This document shows positions 31,585 to 40,408 of a stretch of 64,000 nt of DNA, in pieces (position 1 is the stretch's first letter; every line of letters begins with the position of its first letter). A program made the translations under genes and the position numbers. Location: NCBI GenBank assembly GCA_036268995.1, contig DATATB010000090.1:71584-135583 (forward strand), in the 5' to 3' direction. The notes beneath the pieces are model-generated. The model did not search any database and had not been told where the DNA came from. It saw only the letters and a list, made by a program, of their open reading frames with translations. The DNA is from DATATB01 sp036268995 (GTDB taxonomy: Bacteria; Planctomycetota; Planctomycetia; Pirellulales; PNKZ01).

Positions 31585-32028
31585 CTAACGCTGTGCTTTT
31601 TCCTGGCGGGCGCGCAATGAAAACTTTTCGAATTGGTTTTCCTGGCAGAGTTGAATCAGCTCCTGCACTTTGCCGGTGGGCGTTTCGCTGTCGGCGCGAA
31701 TGATGACGTGCGCGTTGGCCGGGCTCTTTTTGCTGCGCTTGAGCACTTGCGCCTCGCGCAGCAACAGCGGCCGCATGCCGGCCACCGGCACCTCTTCGCC
31801 ATTGAACAGCACCAGTGCGTCTTTCGTCAGTTGCAGGGTCAGCGGCGACTCGCTGGGGCCGTCGGGCGGTTTGGCCAGCTCGCTCGAAGGGAGATTGATC
31901 CGCTGGTCCTGGTTGTCTTCGGCAAAATTCAACAGCACCATGAAAAACGCGATCAACTGAAACGTCATGTCGATCATCGGCGTCATGTCGCTCTCGGCCG
32001 ACACGTCGAGTTGCTTGCGCTTGGCCAT
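31585..32028 (-). CDS. exbD: ExbD/TolR biopolymer transport protein, second copy
   Basis: About 147 residues beginning M-A-K-R-K-Q-L, with the M-T-P-M-I-D membrane helix and a periplasmic domain carrying I-I-R-A-D-S-E. Two ExbD proteins per ExbB is common in planctomycete clusters. No ribosome binding site precedes the ATG; a repeat element of the next gap abuts the start codon. An upstream start at 32118 would lie inside that repeat and gives His/Ser-rich nonsense, so it is rejected. Confidence 0.82.
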   Translation of the reverse strand: MAKRKQLDVSAESDMTPMIDMTFQLIAFFMVLLNFAEDNQDQRINLPSSELAKPPDGPSESPLTLQLTKDALVLFNGEEVPVAGMRPLLLREAQVLKRSKKSPANAHVIIRADSETPTGKVQELIQLCQENQFEKFSLRARQEKAQR

Positions 32029-32042
32029 GGGGAAGAAATGAT

Positions 32043-32141
32043 GAAGTAGGAATGAGGAACGATGAATGGAAGAGCGAAGAGGCAAATGATGATGAATGGG
32101 AGACGATTGTTTCGTCATTCATCATTCATCATTCCTACTTC
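32043..32141. repeat. intergenic inverted repeat, GAAGTAGGAATGA arms
   Basis: Arms at 32043-32055 and 32129-32141 pair exactly (13 bases) and pairing extends imperfectly outward to about 32031 and 32150. The interior is rich in ATGATGAATG/CATTCATCAT. It separates exbB from the second exbD and removes any normal ribosome binding site there. Confidence 0.7.
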
Positions 32142-32153
32142 CGCATTTCCTCG

Positions 32154-33050
32154 TCACGGTTTTTTCGCCGGATTGGAGAAGCGGTTCATTAACTGCTCGC
32201 TAACGTTGGCGGCTTCGAAGACCAGTCGCGCCAGGCGGTTGCGGAAAAATCCGAAAAACGCCACGGCCGGAATCGCCAGCCACAAGCCCACCAGGGTGGT
32301 AATCAACGCCATCGAGATGCCGCCCGCCAACTGTGCGGGCTTGGGCTGTGTGTCGCTTTGGGCAATCACCTGGAAGCTTTGGACCATGCCGTCCACCGTG
32401 CCCAGCAGCCCCACCATCGGAGCCACGGTGCCGATCAGGGCGATGTAACTCAGCCGCTGCTCGAGCCGCATGGTTTCGTCTTCGCCCACGGCCTGCATGC
32501 CCTCGACCGCCTGCGGATAGCCGGCCGAAAGCTTGGACATGCCGGTGGCCAGCACGCGGCCCAGGAAGGATTCGTCGGCCTTGGCCAGTTCGTAGGCCTC
32601 CTGGTAGCGCTTTTCGTTCAGATGGGCTTCGAACCCCTGCACCAGCAAATGCGGACAGATGCTGTCGCGCCGCAGCGCCAGGATGTTCATCACCAGCAGC
32701 GCGACGAAGCAGAACGAAATGAACAGAAACGCCAGCGTGTAGCGCATGCCCAGCGCGTGGTAGAAGAATTCCAGTTGCGTCTCGGCTTTGCGATCGCGGC
32801 CGTCGTCGCTGGTGGAAGCCGCCGGGGTTGTTGCCGTTGTAGCGGCCGGCGGAGTGCCGACGACCTTCTGTTCAGCGGCCTGTGCCTCTTTGAGATCGGC
32901 ATCCTGAGCTCGCGCCGGCGCAATGCCGGCGGCCAGCAGGCCGAAGGTCAAAAGAGCTGCCACGGCGGCCCAAGGCCTGCAGCGCTGCCGACAGCGCGTC
33001 TGACAGCGCGGACCGGACGTGCAGCGCTGGATGATTGCCGCAGAAACCAT
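32154..33050 (-). CDS. exbB: ExbB/TolQ/MotA-family proton channel protein
   Basis: 298 residues. A signal peptide (A-P-A-R-A-Q) and an Ala/Thr-rich stretch precede the three membrane helices of the family (about residues 105-127, 190-215 and 235-260), with the cytoplasmic loop between the first two. The second helix carries G-T-V-A-P-M-V-G-L-L-G-T-V, the family signature. The ATG at 33050 follows GGAGG by 5 bases, far better than upstream choices. With the two ExbD proteins it would form the motor of the cluster. Confidence 0.87.
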   Translation of the reverse strand: MVSAAIIQRCTSGPRCQTRCRQRCRPWAAVAALLTFGLLAAGIAPARAQDADLKEAQAAEQKVVGTPPAATTATTPAASTSDDGRDRKAETQLEFFYHALGMRYTLAFLFISFCFVALLVMNILALRRDSICPHLLVQGFEAHLNEKRYQEAYELAKADESFLGRVLATGMSKLSAGYPQAVEGMQAVGEDETMRLEQRLSYIALIGTVAPMVGLLGTVDGMVQSFQVIAQSDTQPKPAQLAGGISMALITTLVGLWLAIPAVAFFGFFRNRLARLVFEAANVSEQLMNRFSNPAKKP

Positions 33051-33087
33051 GACCGCCTCCGAGAGCGAAAAAGTTGGCATGCCGCGA

Positions 33088-34119
33088 TTAGTCTCCGCCA
33101 TTGGCCAGTTCTTTGAGCATTTGAGTAGCTTGGGCACTGCGATCGGCCTTGCCCAGCTCGTTCCAGAGCACGGCCAGATGCCGCAAGGCCGTGATGTGGG
33201 CTTGCGTTTGCGAGGGATAGACGATGTCCACGTGCAGATAGGCCAGCAACGCGTCCTTGGTGGCTTTCTTTTTCAGATAGCAGCCGCCGAGCGTGAGAAA
33301 GGCCTCGGCCTGGAGCGGTTCGTTCTCGGGATCCAGCCCCTTGATTACGTCCTGCACTTGCTTGATGCCCTCGTCCACCTTGCCTTCGTTGGCCAGGCAA
33401 TCGGCGGTGCCCAGGATGGCGGCCACCTTTTGGTCCTCGGCGGCGGGAGTCTTTTGCTGATCGGCCAGTTGCACGACGTCGGCAAAGGCCTTTTGGGCTT
33501 CGGCATATTTCTTTTGCGCCACCAGCGCCTTGCCGTTGAGAATGCCGGCCCGCATCTTCAAGTCGGGAAACGGCGCCGCGGCCACCTCGCCATAGTACTT
33601 CTGCGCGAGATCCGGCTTGTCGACCGCCATCAGCAGATCGCCGACCAACTCGTTAGCGGCCAGCGCGTGGTAGCTTGTCGGATTGGCGCTCACGAAGGCC
33701 AGCATCTCCTTGCCGGCTTCCAGCAGGTTCGAGTCGCTGGCCAGTGCCATGCGGGCATGACAGTAGGCGCGATAGAACTGCACCTCCTGCTGGATCTCGG
33801 GGCGGGTAACGGTGTTGGCGTCGAGCTTGTCCAGCGTGGCCAGCGCGTGCGTGTAGGCGCCGCTGGCGGCCGAGCTGCGCACGCTCTTGAGCAGCGGCGG
33901 TTCACCGTCGAAAAAGATCACTTCGATGTCATTGACTGGCACGGTTTCGTCGGCGCCGGTGGTCTTCTTCAGCACGACCTCGGTCTTGCCGATGCTCTCG
34001 ATCGAGCCATTGACCGTCCCGCCGGAGATCTTTTTGACCGTGTCGGCGGCGCGCACGGTAGCGCCGCCGGCCAGCAGCAGACTGAAACCTAGGGTCAGAC
34101 ACAGGGCACGACGCTTCAT
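33088..34119 (-). CDS. exported TPR protein of the Tol/Exb-like cluster
   Basis: 343 residues with a signal peptide (T-V-R-A-A-D). The first 60 mature residues form a small beta-barrel-like domain (G-T-V-N-G-S-I-E-S-I, E-V-V-L-K). The rest is helical TPR-like repeats (A-L-A-T-L-D-K-L, Y-Y-G-E-V-A, Y-A-E-A-Q-K-A-F-A-D-V). ATG at 34119 with GAGGAG 9 bases upstream. It lies 37 bp before exbB and is probably the periplasmic partner that the motor acts on or assembles; this is inferred from position. Confidence 0.72.
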   Translation of the reverse strand: MKRRALCLTLGFSLLLAGGATVRAADTVKKISGGTVNGSIESIGKTEVVLKKTTGADETVPVNDIEVIFFDGEPPLLKSVRSSAASGAYTHALATLDKLDANTVTRPEIQQEVQFYRAYCHARMALASDSNLLEAGKEMLAFVSANPTSYHALAANELVGDLLMAVDKPDLAQKYYGEVAAAPFPDLKMRAGILNGKALVAQKKYAEAQKAFADVVQLADQQKTPAAEDQKVAAILGTADCLANEGKVDEGIKQVQDVIKGLDPENEPLQAEAFLTLGGCYLKKKATKDALLAYLHVDIVYPSQTQAHITALRHLAVLWNELGKADRSAQATQMLKELANGGD

Positions 34120-34245
34120 GACGCTCGACTCCTCTTGCAATGGATCGCTGAACCGATGGCGGTGCTCATGGATTAGAACCCGATTGGCTCGGCGGCGAAA
34201 GCGGTTTGCTCGTTCCGGTTGAGTGATTGGAGGCCCGATACAGGT

Positions 34246-37200
34246 TCATTTTGCCGCGGCGGTGACCGCGCTGGTGCCGGTTGCCGGCTGAAAGGCCTTG
34301 AGGCCGACGGGCTGTTCGCCGGCCAGTTTTTGAATCGTTTTCAGCAGTTGGTCGTATTTCTCGCGCATTTCGGGACCGCCCAGGTCGGGCACGAGCCGCT
34401 GTGTGAGATAGATTTCGTACGCCGCCAGTTTGAGCAGCTTGCGCTTGTCCTCGCCGGTGTGGGCTTCGGCCTGCAACATCCGGCAGCGGGCGGCATTCAG
34501 CCGCGCCTCGTGATACACCTTGCGATGGGTCGGATTCGAGCCGAGCATCGTGGCCAGCTTGGTCCAGCCCCAGATCGTATTGGTCTCGCGGCCGTTTGCG
34601 TCGCGCGAGCTTTTGCGAGCCCCCAGAATGGCGAGGTTGTAGTACAGCGGGTTCATCGTGCCCCAATCCATGTAGGCCTGGGCCGCGGCCACTTGGGCAT
34701 CCAGCAATTGTTGCCGCTGGAGCAGCACGCTTTCGAGCAAATCGACCGCACGCTTGTACTCGCCCAGCCGCCGCAGGCAGAGGGCCTCGCGCAGCTTGAC
34801 GACGAGCAGAGCATCGGCCGAGGGGAGAAATGCCGGATCCTTAGCGGCCGTGGCCAGGATCCGCTCGTCGGTCGACAGGGCCCGCTGATAGTACGACTTG
34901 GCCTGTGTCGAAAGTTTCGGTCCGCCGGCGTCGTAGCCACCGGCCAGGCTGGCAAAGGTCTCGGCCACCCAGTTGAGCGAGCTGAAGTTGTTGCCGCTGG
35001 TGCGCGAGCCGATGCGCTCGAGAAACTTCTCGAAGGCCTTCGTCACACGCTCCAGCTCGGCCGACTTGTTCGTCTTGCGCAGGTTCGTCACCTGCGATTC
35101 CAGGCTGAGTCCTAGTTGGATGTAGATTTTGGTCAGATCGCCCTGGCCGGCGCCGCCTTTGCCGGCCATGAGCTGGTCGAGCTGGTTCATCACCGCTTCG
35201 GCCTGGTCGAGGTTTTGAACCGCGACGTAAGCCCGCAGGGCTACCTTGAGCGTGTCGGCCGGAAAATTGCCGCTGGCCGCCAGCGGGCTCTTGGCTCTGG
35301 CCAGCGCCAGTGGACCGATCTTGGCATCGTCGAGCACCTCGATGGCCTTTTGCGGCTCGCCCGCATTGACCTGCATCTCGGCTAGCATCAGCCCGGCGGC
35401 GACCATTTCGGCCGTGACCGGTTCGCCGGCATTGACCTTGGTCCGCGAACGGGCAAGTCCCTGGCCGAGCAGGGTCTCGGCCTGTTTGGCCAGCGCGTCG
35501 ATGGCTGCCGCTGAGGGCTTGTGGGGGCCGTCGTCATCCTGGGCGCGGACATAGGCATCGCGATAAGCCTCGCCCAGCTTGAGTTCCGAGTCGGCACGGC
35601 GGGGCGATTTCGCGGGAATTTTCGCCAGCCACCGCGCGGCGTCGTCCAGATCGCGATCGAAGGTGGCCACCGCCATCATAATCGCAAAGGCCTCTTCCAC
35701 CTCGGGTTCGTTGGGCCAGCGTTTGGCCATGAACTCGACCAGGCCCGTCATCTTCTGGCGATCGAAGCTGCGGCTGGCAGCGGCCCGCTCGTCGCGGTCA
35801 TTAAAGCCTTGCAAGTAGCTGGCCAGCGCGATCCGCGCGCTGGGGCGTGCGCCGGCACTGTCGGGATAGTGCCGGGCCACGAATTCGCCCAGCACTGCGG
35901 CGTCGTAGTAATGGCCGAGTTGATAGTCCAGGAAGCAGAGGTAATACCGCGCACTGTTCAAGTCTTCCAGCGGCGTCGAGCTGTCGCGGAGTTTCACGGC
36001 CAGATTAAAAAAGTGCTTGGCTCGATCGCGGTCGGCCAGGGCTTCTTCTTTGAGCCCGGGGATCTGCGCCTCGTTCTTCATGGCCGGAGCAAGTCGGATC
36101 TGCGTCTCCTTGGCCGTCATGTCGTCCAGCGCCGCCTTGCCGCGTTCCAGAGCTTCGGCAAAGGTCGTGGGCTGCTGGCTATTGGGATCCAGGCCGGCGA
36201 GCTGCGCCACGAGCGCCTTGGCGGCATCCTGGTAGGGGCTGGCCACGCGTGCCACGCGCGTGGCATGGTCCTTGGCGGCGGCCAGTTGCTGGTCGCGCTT
36301 GGGATCATTGGGCTTGAGCGCATCGGCCAATTGCTTGTGGGCCAACGCGGCAAAGTAACGCGTCGCCAGCCACTGCGGCTTGCGATCTTCGGGCCCGTGG
36401 GCTGCGCGCAGCCATTGCTCTCCCTTGGACGCGGCCAACTCAGCCTTGTTTTCAGTCGGGCTCGTCCAGGCTTCCATCGACAGGTAGAGCGCCGTGGCTT
36501 TCAGCTCGCGGATATCTTCCTTGTCGTCGGGCTGGTTGAGAATGTCGGCATACAGCGCGAGGGCCTGCTTCGTGTCGCCCATCTCGCGGTAGCATTCCGC
36601 TTGCTTGATACGCGCCTGCAAGCCCGCCAGCCGCCGGCGATAAGCCTGGTATATCGATTCATATTTGTCGGCCGCCTGTTGCAAGAGTTTCTTCGAGTCG
36701 TCCGAGCCGTCGGCAAAGGTGCCGGCCATCTCTTGCAACACACCGCCCGAGTACATCTGCGACTGGATCGCATCGCGGCGGAGTTGGTCGCGAGCTTCGA
36801 CCTTGGCCTTGTTCTTGGGATCTTTTTCGGACAGGCCTTCGAAGCTCTCGAGCCGGAGCTTGAATTTTTTCTCCGCCTCGCCAAACACCCGGCCGGCCTC
36901 GGCGAATAGGTCGCGGGCTTGCTTCAACAGTGCCGGCTTTTGGGCCTGCTGCGACGAGCGCTGCGAGGCTTCGACGGCCATGCGGCCGCGCTCGACCAGC
37001 ACGTTGCCCATCTGCAGCGCCGCGCTGCCGGCCAGCGGATGCGCAGGACTGGCGGCGAGGAACTCTTGCAGCTTGGCCACCGCTTCGTCCAAGTCGCGGC
37101 CGCGCCGGGTAAAATCACGCTGCTGGATGGCCGCGTCGATCAGCGTTCGGCCTTGTTCGTAACTGACCGTCGGCCGCAGGGACTCGCTCAGCAATTTGCT

Positions 37201-37386
37201 GGTGCGCATATCGGCCAGATAATCGAGCGCCACGTCGTAATAGCCGCGGGCGCGCAGGCCGTCGAGCATTTCGCGAAACGGCTCTTCGGCCGCAGCGGGC
37301 GCGCAGACCAGCGCCGCGAGCAGGCTGGCCAGCAAATGAACCGGCAATATTCGGCGACGCACTGGTCGCCGGGTCACGATGAGCAT
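34246..37386 (-). CDS. giant exported TPR-type protein of the Tol/Exb-like cluster
   Basis: About 1046 residues. A signal peptide (A-P-A-A-A-E) leads into a long solenoid of degenerate TPR-like helix pairs; recurrent patterns include A-L-A-L-Y-A-D-I-L, Y-L-C-F-L-D-Y-Q-L-G-H-Y and A-x-x-L-L-E-S-V-L. Lys/Gln/Ala-rich linkers mark domain borders. No catalytic motif. It probably scaffolds or bridges periplasmic or envelope partners driven by the downstream motor. The ATG at 37386 is chosen; a further start at 37467 is possible. Function unknown beyond the solenoid. Confidence 0.7.
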   Translation of the reverse strand: MLIVTRRPVRRRILPVHLLASLLAALVCAPAAAEEPFREMLDGLRARGYYDVALDYLADMRTSKLLSESLRPTVSYEQGRTLIDAAIQQRDFTRRGRDLDEAVAKLQEFLAASPAHPLAGSAALQMGNVLVERGRMAVEASQRSSQQAQKPALLKQARDLFAEAGRVFGEAEKKFKLRLESFEGLSEKDPKNKAKVEARDQLRRDAIQSQMYSGGVLQEMAGTFADGSDDSKKLLQQAADKYESIYQAYRRRLAGLQARIKQAECYREMGDTKQALALYADILNQPDDKEDIRELKATALYLSMEAWTSPTENKAELAASKGEQWLRAAHGPEDRKPQWLATRYFAALAHKQLADALKPNDPKRDQQLAAAKDHATRVARVASPYQDAAKALVAQLAGLDPNSQQPTTFAEALERGKAALDDMTAKETQIRLAPAMKNEAQIPGLKEEALADRDRAKHFFNLAVKLRDSSTPLEDLNSARYYLCFLDYQLGHYYDAAVLGEFVARHYPDSAGARPSARIALASYLQGFNDRDERAAASRSFDRQKMTGLVEFMAKRWPNEPEVEEAFAIMMAVATFDRDLDDAARWLAKIPAKSPRRADSELKLGEAYRDAYVRAQDDDGPHKPSAAAIDALAKQAETLLGQGLARSRTKVNAGEPVTAEMVAAGLMLAEMQVNAGEPQKAIEVLDDAKIGPLALARAKSPLAASGNFPADTLKVALRAYVAVQNLDQAEAVMNQLDQLMAGKGGAGQGDLTKIYIQLGLSLESQVTNLRKTNKSAELERVTKAFEKFLERIGSRTSGNNFSSLNWVAETFASLAGGYDAGGPKLSTQAKSYYQRALSTDERILATAAKDPAFLPSADALLVVKLREALCLRRLGEYKRAVDLLESVLLQRQQLLDAQVAAAQAYMDWGTMNPLYYNLAILGARKSSRDANGRETNTIWGWTKLATMLGSNPTHRKVYHEARLNAARCRMLQAEAHTGEDKRKLLKLAAYEIYLTQRLVPDLGGPEMREKYDQLLKTIQKLAGEQPVGLKAFQPATGTSAVTAAAK

Positions 37387-37550
37387 TTTTACAACGCCGT
37401 CCTTGCCGGCAAATGGGGGAAATTCCAGCTTAACGGCTGCTGGAAACCCCGGCAAGCATTCATGCACGGCAAGCCGCCCTGAGCACCGCCGACACCCCGA
37501 ACGTGGCCGGCGCAGGCCGGATTTTCGTCACAACACGGCTAGCGCCGCTG

Positions 37551-37570
37551 CCAGACGATTCATCGTCTGG
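37551..37570. terminator. perfect 20-bp palindrome downstream of the OmpH gene
   Basis: CCAGACGATT and CATCGTCTGG form a tight hairpin 40 bases beyond the OmpH-like stop. There is no T-run on the minus strand, so it may slow rather than end transcription into the TPR gene. Confidence 0.45.
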
Positions 37571-37610
37571 GGGGCGTGCAATGGATTTTGGACTGTCGCG
37601 GCGGCCGACG

Positions 37611-38192
37611 TCAGCGTCCGTTGACCATTTCCAGCACGTCGGTCGTGATGTCGATCCCGGCCTGGTAGATCACGCTCTTGTTGAGTTCCTTGAGCACTTC
37701 GTCGGGCTTGTTGCGATCGATCGGATCGCCATTGAAGCGCAAGACCAGCTTGATGCCATGTTCGTCGGCATACTGGTGAACGGCGGCCTGGACGACTTCG
37801 TAGGTCTCGTAATAAATCATGGCTTCCTGCCGCAGGAATGTATCCTTCCGGCGTTGGACCTCGGCATTCAACGTCTCGGCCGTTTTTTTCAACTCGGCCT
37901 CGAGACGCCGGTGCTCGTCGGTGCCGCGTTTCAAGCTTTCCAGTTGCCGCGTCAGGGCGGTATAGGCATCGCGCTGGCCCTTCAGTTCGCTCTCGACCGC
38001 GGTAACCTCCTGCCGCATTTTCTCGGACCGCTCTGTAAATCGCTCGCACTGCTTGAAAACTTTTGTCAGGTCCAGCATCGCCACGGGATAGACGGCGGCT
38101 GGCTCGGTGGCGGGCGTGCCGGGGCTCAGATTCTGGACCGCCAATACGAGCAACGCGAACGTCAACGCGGAGAGCAGCAGCTTCTGATTCAT
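37611..38192 (-). CDS. OmpH/Skp-type periplasmic chaperone
   Basis: 193 residues: signal/anchor helix, then V-A-M-L-D-L-T-K-V-F-K-Q-C, the family opening, a long charged coiled-coil pair of helices (about residues 55-125) and a closing beta segment. This is the tentacle-like fold of Skp/OmpH, which holds unfolded outer-membrane proteins. AGGAGG 8 bases before the ATG. It is the first gene of the Tol/Exb-like series, or follows the HEAT gene after a repeat. Confidence 0.82.
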   Translation of the reverse strand: MNQKLLLSALTFALLVLAVQNLSPGTPATEPAAVYPVAMLDLTKVFKQCERFTERSEKMRQEVTAVESELKGQRDAYTALTRQLESLKRGTDEHRRLEAELKKTAETLNAEVQRRKDTFLRQEAMIYYETYEVVQAAVHQYADEHGIKLVLRFNGDPIDRNKPDEVLKELNKSVIYQAGIDITTDVLEMVNGR

Positions 38193-38295
38193 CGACCGAT
38201 CCTCCTGATCTCAAGTCCCTTTGAATGGTTGCGGCGCAAGGCCCGAATCAGCGTATCGCTTTTTCGGGCCGATGTCAGCATTTTCAGCAATGCTT

Positions 38296-38366
38296 CGGAA
38301 TGCTCACGAACTCCGCGTGCCTTGCTCGTAGCGGAAGTCGTGAGACTGTCTCACGACTTCCGCTAC
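38296..38366. repeat. repeat locus: degenerate unit plus perfect 39-bp palindrome
   Basis: A degenerate inverted unit at 38296-38319 is followed by a perfect hairpin at 38328-38366 with 19-base arms (GTAGCGGAAGTCGTGAGAC) around a single T. It is a fused form of the 24-nt unit pair, downstream of the HEAT-repeat gene. Confidence 0.8.
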
Positions 38367-38374
38367 AACGCGAG

Positions 38375-39397
38375 TTAGTGCGCAGGCTCGCTAGCTGCGT
38401 CGGCGTCCATTTCCTTGGCCACGGCCACGGCCTCGAGTCGCACGCTGGCCGGCTCGTGCGACTTCTCGAGCTGCTGGACCGCGTCGCGCAGTTCAGGGAG
38501 CTTCTCGCCCAGATGCTTGGCCGACAGCTTGCGCGCCGCGCGCAGGCCATTGACCATCACCGCGATCCGCTTGTTGTCTTGATCAGGCTCGTCTTCCTCT
38601 TCCGGGCCGGCTTCTACGATCGCCTTCGGATTGAGCATTTGCGTCAACACCGGCACGGCGGCCAGTTGCCCTTGCGTGGCCAGCATCGTGGCGGCGTTGT
38701 AACGCACGTTCGACTTGGCATCGGTCAGCATCCGCTCGAGCCGGGCCACGGCTTCCGGTCCGCCCAGCGCGCCGAGTGCGAAGGCGGCCGTCGAGCGCAC
38801 CAGCGGCTCGGGATCGTGCGACGCGTCGAGCATCACCGGCAGGATCTGATCGTGCGCTTGGTTGCCGACTCCTGGCCGCGACACGAACACGGCCAGCGCC
38901 TTGAGCGCGGCGAACCGCACGTACTTCTCGTCCGGCTCGCGCTGGGTCTTGGCCGCCAGCAGCAAGGCTGGCAGGCCGTCGGGCACCTGGAACTCGCCCA
39001 ACGCATGGCACAGGTAAACGCGCAACTGCAAGTCGGAATTGTCGGTGCTGCCCGCGGCGATTTCACGCTCGAGCTTGGCGGCGATCTTGGCTGCGATCTG
39101 GGCGTTCTGCTTCAACTCGACATTGCGGGGATCGCGCAAGGCGTCGGCCAGACTCACGGCGGCCTGCCAGCGAGCCTGGTTGTCGCGATCCAGGGCCTGG
39201 ACGTATTTCTCGGCATCGTCGCTACGGACTTGCCCCCACCAGAAAAACATGCCGTAGAGCACCGCAATCACGCCGACGATCACCGCCGGCACCACGAACA
39301 ACTGCACAACAAACGCGCCGGTCGGTGCCTGCACCGGCGGCAGATGCTCTTGGGGCGACGGTTTTTGCCTTTGCGGCGAGGGATCGGAAAGCGACAT
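38375..39397 (-). CDS. membrane-anchored HEAT-repeat protein
   Basis: About 340 residues: a Pro/Gln-rich cytoplasmic start, one membrane helix near residues 30-55, then HEAT-like repeats across residues 90-330 (A-L-G-E-F, A-L-K-A-L-A-V-F, S-T-A-A-F-A-L-G-A-L-G, A-V-P-V-L-T-Q-M-L). The repeats suggest protein binding; there is no phycocyanobilin-lyase or other catalytic signature. The ATG at 39397 is used; an in-frame TTG at 39406 is weaker. Separate from the OmpH gene by a repeat element. Role unknown. Confidence 0.72.
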   Translation of the reverse strand: MSLSDPSPQRQKPSPQEHLPPVQAPTGAFVVQLFVVPAVIVGVIAVLYGMFFWWGQVRSDDAEKYVQALDRDNQARWQAAVSLADALRDPRNVELKQNAQIAAKIAAKLEREIAAGSTDNSDLQLRVYLCHALGEFQVPDGLPALLLAAKTQREPDEKYVRFAALKALAVFVSRPGVGNQAHDQILPVMLDASHDPEPLVRSTAAFALGALGGPEAVARLERMLTDAKSNVRYNAATMLATQGQLAAVPVLTQMLNPKAIVEAGPEEEDEPDQDNKRIAVMVNGLRAARKLSAKHLGEKLPELRDAVQQLEKSHEPASVRLEAVAVAKEMDADAASEPAH

Positions 39398-39522
39398 GCA
39401 GTTCAACTCGATAAGGAAGGCGAACGGACCAGGTGGGCAAGCCTTTTAATGTAGGGGACACTCGCAGCCCGCTTCAAGGGTCCCGATTGATAGCTAGTGC
39501 CTTAAGATCATGTGCAAGGCAG

Positions 39523-39861
39523 CTATGTTCCTGACCTTACGCCGAGATCGCCGTTAGTCACGCGGGACTCAGGGAAAAGTCGCTGCGCAGCATCAAGGCT
39601 TGTGCTGGTTCCAGGAAACCAGTCCAGATACTCGCATGCGGTTTCACCAAAGAGCCATAGGCCGCTTGGTGCTAAAGGGCAGGCGCGCCAAGTCACGACA
39701 TTGCTTTGTTCAACTGCGCCGATTGCGTGCGCGTCCCGCCTCTGCCGAATCCAACTCAACGAGTACGCCACCCATGCCAACGGCAGGCTCGCCACAAACA
39801 TGGCAATAAGCAACGTCCGCAGCCTGTAGGCGAACCAGTGGCGGCGGGGTTTCTTTTCCAT
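39523..39861 (-). CDS. small membrane protein, R-x-L-R-T-L-L type, possibly truncated
   Basis: 112 residues. It opens with the basic R-R-H-W-F-A-Y-R-L-R-T-L-L-I-A-M-F and S-L-P-L-A-W-V-A-Y membrane helix seen at the start of many planctomycete proteins. Those usually continue into leucine-rich or other repeats; here only about 70 unrecognised residues follow, so this may be a shortened relic. No clear ribosome binding site. No function can be assigned. Confidence 0.5.
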   Translation of the reverse strand: MEKKPRRHWFAYRLRTLLIAMFVASLPLAWVAYSLSWIRQRRDAHAIGAVEQSNVVTWRACPLAPSGLWLFGETACEYLDWFPGTSTSLDAAQRLFPESRVTNGDLGVRSGT

Positions 39862-39909
39862 ATTGGGATTCTACTTGCGGAAGCACCCGCCGGCCGCCCC
39901 GCGACTCCG

Positions 39910-40029
39910 CTACAGCGAGTAGGCGATCCGGTATAGCAGGTAGGCCAACACGGCTAGCAGGACACAAAATGGGAGCACGACGGCTAGCAGGATGAATCGG
40001 AACCAGCGTTCGGGCGGGCTCTTATACAT
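39910..40029 (-). CDS. 39-residue single-helix membrane protein (tentative)
   Basis: Begins M-Y-K-S-P-P-E-R-W-F-R-F and then is one long hydrophobic helix ending R-I-A-Y-S-L. A TATACT -10-like box lies six bases before the ATG and there is no ribosome binding site, which would fit a leaderless message. Composition strongly favours a real membrane peptide, but size alone makes it uncertain. Confidence 0.4.
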   Translation of the reverse strand: MYKSPPERWFRFILLAVVLPFCVLLAVLAYLLYRIAYSL

Positions 40030-40408
40030 GGGGGCAGTATAGCCAGGGCGAGCCACTCGACGGCAAGCAAGGTTGGCATGGCGGGCGACCACGGCACTAC
40101 TGCCCGAACCCCAAGCTGAAGCTTCCTCGCGATTGCGAGGCAAAACAGCCAAATTCATAGCCTTGAATGCCGGCGGGCAAAGCATTAAACTTAGCGGTTT
40201 CCTCCGCCGGGCCGGGGGTGCGGCTATCGACTGCGCATCGACGTAGTTCATTGCCGTGCAAGGCTTTGCGGCAAGCTGACAAACCAAAAATCCGAACTGC
40301 GTTCCGCTGGACGAGCGGGAGGCGCAAGCCTTCAGGTTCGCAATCAAGAGCCGGCAACGCACCCAAAATACTGAAATTCGGTTACCGAAAGCGAAGCGAG
40401 CGACTGCA
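40030..40408. other. leader region upstream of rplM, no gene seen
   Basis: About 380 bases. Frames here on either strand lack ribosome binding sites and known domains. A small hairpin (CCTCGC..GCGAGG near 40125) is the only structure noted. The rplM promoter must lie here but no near-consensus boxes stand out. Confidence 0.4.

Noticed and set aside
32154..33050. Reading the ExbB/TolQ-like gene as motA
   Set aside because: It has a signal peptide, three helices and two adjacent ExbD genes, and lies far from the flagellar run.
40097..40366. 89-codon minus-strand frame before rplM
   Set aside because: No ribosome binding site or known motif; overlaps another equally weak frame on the opposite strand.
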